A program made the translations under genes and the position numbers. Below are positions 61,922 through 64,000 of a stretch of 64,000 bases of DNA, piece by piece. The DNA comes from Haloprofundus halobius. GTDB lineage: Archaea > Halobacteriota > Halobacteria > Halobacteriales > Haloferacaceae. The DNA is taken from the NCBI RefSeq assembly GCF_020097835.1, contig NZ_CP083667.1, positions 186,001 through 250,000 of the forward strand, written 5' to 3'. Each line of letters opens with the position of its first letter. The first letter of the stretch is position 1. The notes below the pieces were generated by a model that had not been told where the DNA came from, searched no databases, and saw only the letters and a list, made by a program, of their open reading frames with translations.

Positions 61922-62521
61922 CTACTGTTCTGCGACGACGAGTGCGCCTTTCATCCCCAGTCCGCGGTGCGGCGTACAGAAGTACAGGTGCGTCGCCGGT
62001 TCCTCGGCGGTGTACTCGAACGTGGCGTCCCCGCGCGAGTAGAGTTCGCTCTCGAACGCGCCGTCCTCGTCGACGACGTTGTGCGAGCCGCTGGCGGCGG
62101 CCCACTCCCAGACGACGGTCGTTCCCGGTGAGACGCGAACCGCCGCCGGGTCGTACGCGTACGGGCCGCTGTCGGCCTGCGCGCCCACGGTTATGGCTAT
62201 CTCGTCGGTTCCCGTCTCGTCGACGATGCCGTCGTAGTTGAGCGCGTCTGACATCCACTCGTCGACGTCGGTGTCGGTGTCGGTGTCGGCGTCAGCGTCG
62301 GCATCGGCATCGGCATCGGCACCGGTCTCGGCGTCGGGGGAAGCCGTCGATTCTGTCGAGGTATCCGACGAAGCCGATCCCTCCGAGTCGTCCGCTTCGT
62401 CACCTCCACTATCGAGACAGCCAGAGAGCGTCACACCCGTCGTGACCGCCGCGGCGAGAGTGAGAAACCGGCGTCGAGACGATCTGCCGACGAGAGGGGG
62501 CCACTGTGGCTTCTGGACCAT
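61922..62521 (-). CDS. halocyanin-type blue-copper lipoprotein
   Basis: A 199-residue protein. The Tat-type signal RRRFLTLAAA has a lipobox LSGC at about residue 35. An Asp/Ser/Thr/Ala linker (about 40-87) contains an (AD)n/(TD)n run. The plastocyanin-like domain (about 105-199) has copper ligands His (GSHNVV) and Cys-His-Met (FCTPHRGLGM). Halocyanins carry electrons outside the membrane, for example to terminal oxidases. The start is supported by a TATA-like box at 62543-62551. The DNA for the linker is a hexanucleotide-type repeat. Confidence 0.95.
   Translation of the reverse strand: MVQKPQWPPLVGRSSRRRFLTLAAAVTTGVTLSGCLDSGGDEADDSEGSASSDTSTESTASPDAETGADADADADADADTDTDTDVDEWMSDALNYDGIVDETGTDEIAITVGAQADSGPYAYDPAAVRVSPGTTVVWEWAAASGSHNVVDEDGAFESELYSRGDATFEYTAEEPATHLYFCTPHRGLGMKGALVVAEQ
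62261..62335 (+). repeat. hexanucleotide-type tandem repeat in the halocyanin linker
   Basis: Repeated GGTGTC and GGCATC/GGCGTC units (plus strand) encode the Asp-Ala/Asp-Thr run of the lipoprotein linker. Copy number could vary between strains without breaking the frame. Confidence 0.6.
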
Positions 62522-62542
62522 GTCCGACTGTCGTCGAATGGG

Positions 62543-62551
62543 AGTAATAAC
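62543..62551 (-). promoter_or_regulatory. TATA-like box of the halocyanin gene
   Basis: GTTATTACT on the minus strand, centred about 26 nt before the ATG at 62521. Confidence 0.5.
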
Positions 62552-62616
62552 GCTTCCTAACCGGGAGGACCGTCTCCGAGAGAGTGGCCTCCGTGGAGAG
62601 TGTCATCCGAACGGAT

Positions 62617-63084
62617 ATGAGCACCCGCCGACAACAGCCACCGATGGCGTTCATCGATACGATGGTTCGAGTCGTACACGTGCTGTTCGCGGGAGCGTGG
62701 GCCGGCGGCACCCTTCTCTTCGTGGGCGGAGTGCTGCCCGTGGCACGGAAGGGTCTCCTCGACGCGTCGGCGCTCGAAGCGGTGACGAACCGGTTCAACC
62801 ATCTCTCGGTCGCCGCAGTCGTGCTGTTGCTTCTCACGGGTGGGCACCTCGCGGGGACGCTGTACACGTTCGGGACGCTACAGACGACGGGTAGCGGTCA
62901 TCTCGTGCTCTCGATGGTGGCCCTCTGGTTTCTCCTCGCCGGCGTCACACACGTCGCCACGAGTCGGTTGACCGGTGCCCTGGAGACGACGGACGTGACG
63001 TCGGCCGTCGAGGCGTCGTGGGGGCTGTTCGTCGTCGCCGCCGCTCTCGCGGTCGGACTTCTCGTCGTCGCCGGACTGCTCTGA
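62617..63084 (+). CDS. CopD-like four-helix membrane protein
   Basis: About 155 residues from the ATG at 62617 (MSTRRQQPP); the longer frame at 62584 and a shorter ATG at 62644 (MAFIDTMVRVVHVLFAG) are alternatives. Four membrane helices are seen, with conserved-looking His in RVVHVLFAGAWAGG and a further HLVLSMVALWFLL. The arrangement resembles the copper-resistance D/DUF2269-like membrane family that binds haem or copper. It is divergent from the halocyanin gene, which makes a copper link attractive but unproven. Confidence 0.78.
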   Translation: MSTRRQQPPMAFIDTMVRVVHVLFAGAWAGGTLLFVGGVLPVARKGLLDASALEAVTNRFNHLSVAAVVLLLLTGGHLAGTLYTFGTLQTTGSGHLVLSMVALWFLLAGVTHVATSRLTGALETTDVTSAVEASWGLFVVAAALAVGLLVVAGLL

Positions 63085-63187
63085 AACGGGTTCGGCCGTG
63101 GGGCCACTCGGACGAGCGGTCTCGTGGTCGCGCCGACCGGAGACGAGTGCGGGACACCGTTTTCACGGTCGGGGTCGAACGAAGCGC

Positions 63188-64000
63188 GTGAACGAGAACG
63201 GTCACCGGTCGACGCCCACCCGAGACGGTGAGGCGTCGCGGCTCATCGGAGACGAGGGACGGCGCAGACTCGTGATGAATCCGACAAGCGGCGGTGGCGA
63301 CCACAGAGAGCAGTTGTTGGAACTCGCGGACGAGCACGGCTACGAGGTCGTCGAGACCGCCGAAGCGGGGCACGCGACCGAACTGGCGAAAGCGGCCGCG
63401 GCCGACGGCATTCGGCGTCTCGCCGTCGCCGGGGGTGACGGTACGCTCCACGAAGTCGTGGAAGGGCTCGTCGAGGCGGACGCCCTCGACGACGTGACGG
63501 TTGGGATCGTCCCCGTCGGCACCGCGAACATCTTCGCGAGAAACGTCGGCGTCGAAGACGCCGAAACCGGATTCAACCTCCTCGAACACGGTGAGAAGCG
63601 CCGTATCGACCTCGGCATGGCGGGCAACGAACCGTTCGTCGTCTCCGCTGTCGCCGGACTGACCGCCGAAACGAGCACGGCGACGAGCGCGGCGCTCAAA
63701 GAGCGACTCGGTTCGCTGGCGTTTCTCTACACGGGTGTCAAGAAGACGATAGAGTTCGAGAGCCTCCGACTCGAAGTCGAGGCGGTCTCGCAGGGAACGC
63801 AGACGACGTGGAGCGGGGAGGCGCTGTGCGCGCTCGTCGGCAACATCCGCCAGTTCGCCAAGGAGGGCGGACAGTCGAACGCCGAGGACGGTCTGTTCGA
63901 CGTCGTCCTCGTCGAGGAGATGCCGCCGCAGAACGTCGTCGCCGAGGCGGCCGCTCATCGAGTGTTCGGAAAGGGAACCGAGCACGTCGTCCACCGCAAG
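63188..64000 (+). CDS. diacylglycerol kinase family lipid kinase, N-terminal part
   Basis: The gene runs off the right edge; 271 codons are visible from the GTG at 63188. The catalytic domain of the DAGK/YegS/sphingosine kinase group starts RRRLVMNPTSGGGDH, has the ATP motif GGDGT at residues 82-86 and the VGIVPVGTANIFARN segment. The second domain opens with KRRIDLGMAGNEPF and includes ALVGNIRQFAKEGG. The gene has a TATA-like TTTTCA element about 28 nt upstream. It phosphorylates a membrane lipid or isoprenoid diol; which one cannot be read here. Confidence 0.92.
   Translation, partial: MNENGHRSTPTRDGEASRLIGDEGRRRLVMNPTSGGGDHREQLLELADEHGYEVVETAEAGHATELAKAAAADGIRRLAVAGGDGTLHEVVEGLVEADALDDVTVGIVPVGTANIFARNVGVEDAETGFNLLEHGEKRRIDLGMAGNEPFVVSAVAGLTAETSTATSAALKERLGSLAFLYTGVKKTIEFESLRLEVEAVSQGTQTTWSGEALCALVGNIRQFAKEGGQSNAEDGLFDVVLVEEMPPQNVVAEAAAHRVFGKGTEHVVHRK

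Overview
The window looks like chromosomal DNA from a haloarchaeon (class Halobacteria; Haloferacaceae-like is my guess, genus not determinable by eye). The evidence is high GC with strong third-position GC, Asp/Glu-rich proteins throughout, and archaeal or haloarchaeal families: a halocyanin, a bacterio-opsin-activator-type HTH regulator, TrmB, a DnaJ-ferredoxin fusion and archaeal thiolase/DUF35 partners. Exported proteins carry Tat-type lipoprotein signals, and many genes have a TATA-like box centred about 26-28 nt before the start codon, as expected for leaderless transcripts. I see no rRNA, tRNA, CRISPR array or transposase gene.

Region 1 (1-10918) is a nitrogen-compound catabolism neighbourhood: the end of an M20 amidohydrolase, an ACT-type threonine ammonia-lyase, two class III aminotransferases, a BCCT betaine/carnitine-type transporter, a RidA deaminase, a tungsten aldehyde:ferredoxin oxidoreductase and an IclR regulator. 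A diamino-acid or compatible-solute (ectoine-like) degradation route would fit but is unproven. Region 2 (10919-19668) starts with a 1.2-kb gene desert holding two copies of a TATA-containing element. It is followed by a membrane PH-domain/surface CARDB protein pair, a PadR regulator, a DHFR-like reductase, a lipoprotein and KatG.

Region 3 (19783-29918) is a self-contained module: GH13 glucosidase, TrmB regulator, a complete family-5 (Dpp/Opp-type) ABC transporter and two tiny translationally coupled ORFs. It is bracketed by a 50-bp direct repeat made of the 3' end of an enoyl-CoA hydratase gene. Region 4 (29869-33364) holds a PaaG-like hydratase/isomerase, an archaeal thiolase and an HMG-CoA-synthase-like protein fused to DUF35 that appears to lack the catalytic Cys.

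Region 5 (33474-50016) is mixed: an MBL hydrolase, two MFS carriers, a P450 with an unusual I-helix, a TRAM protein, the DnaJ-ferredoxin fusion, a DUF6498-like membrane protein, an Lrp/RCK_C regulator beside a universal stress protein gene and a frameshifted stress-protein relic, a flavoprotein preceded by a DtxR-like palindrome, a GNAT enzyme, a beta-helix protein, a sulfite-oxidase-family molybdoenzyme and a SprT metallopeptidase.

Region 6 (50346-52889) is a thiE-thiM-(mini SDR)-thiD operon in which every junction overlaps. Region 7 (52962-64000) carries small lipoproteins, a membrane protein, two PQQ-type beta-propellers, a truncated haemoglobin next to a NarO-like Cys-motif regulator, a gamma-carbonic-anhydrase-like protein, RtcB RNA ligase, small haloarchaeal proteins, a halocyanin, a CopD-like membrane protein and the start of a diacylglycerol-kinase-family lipid kinase.
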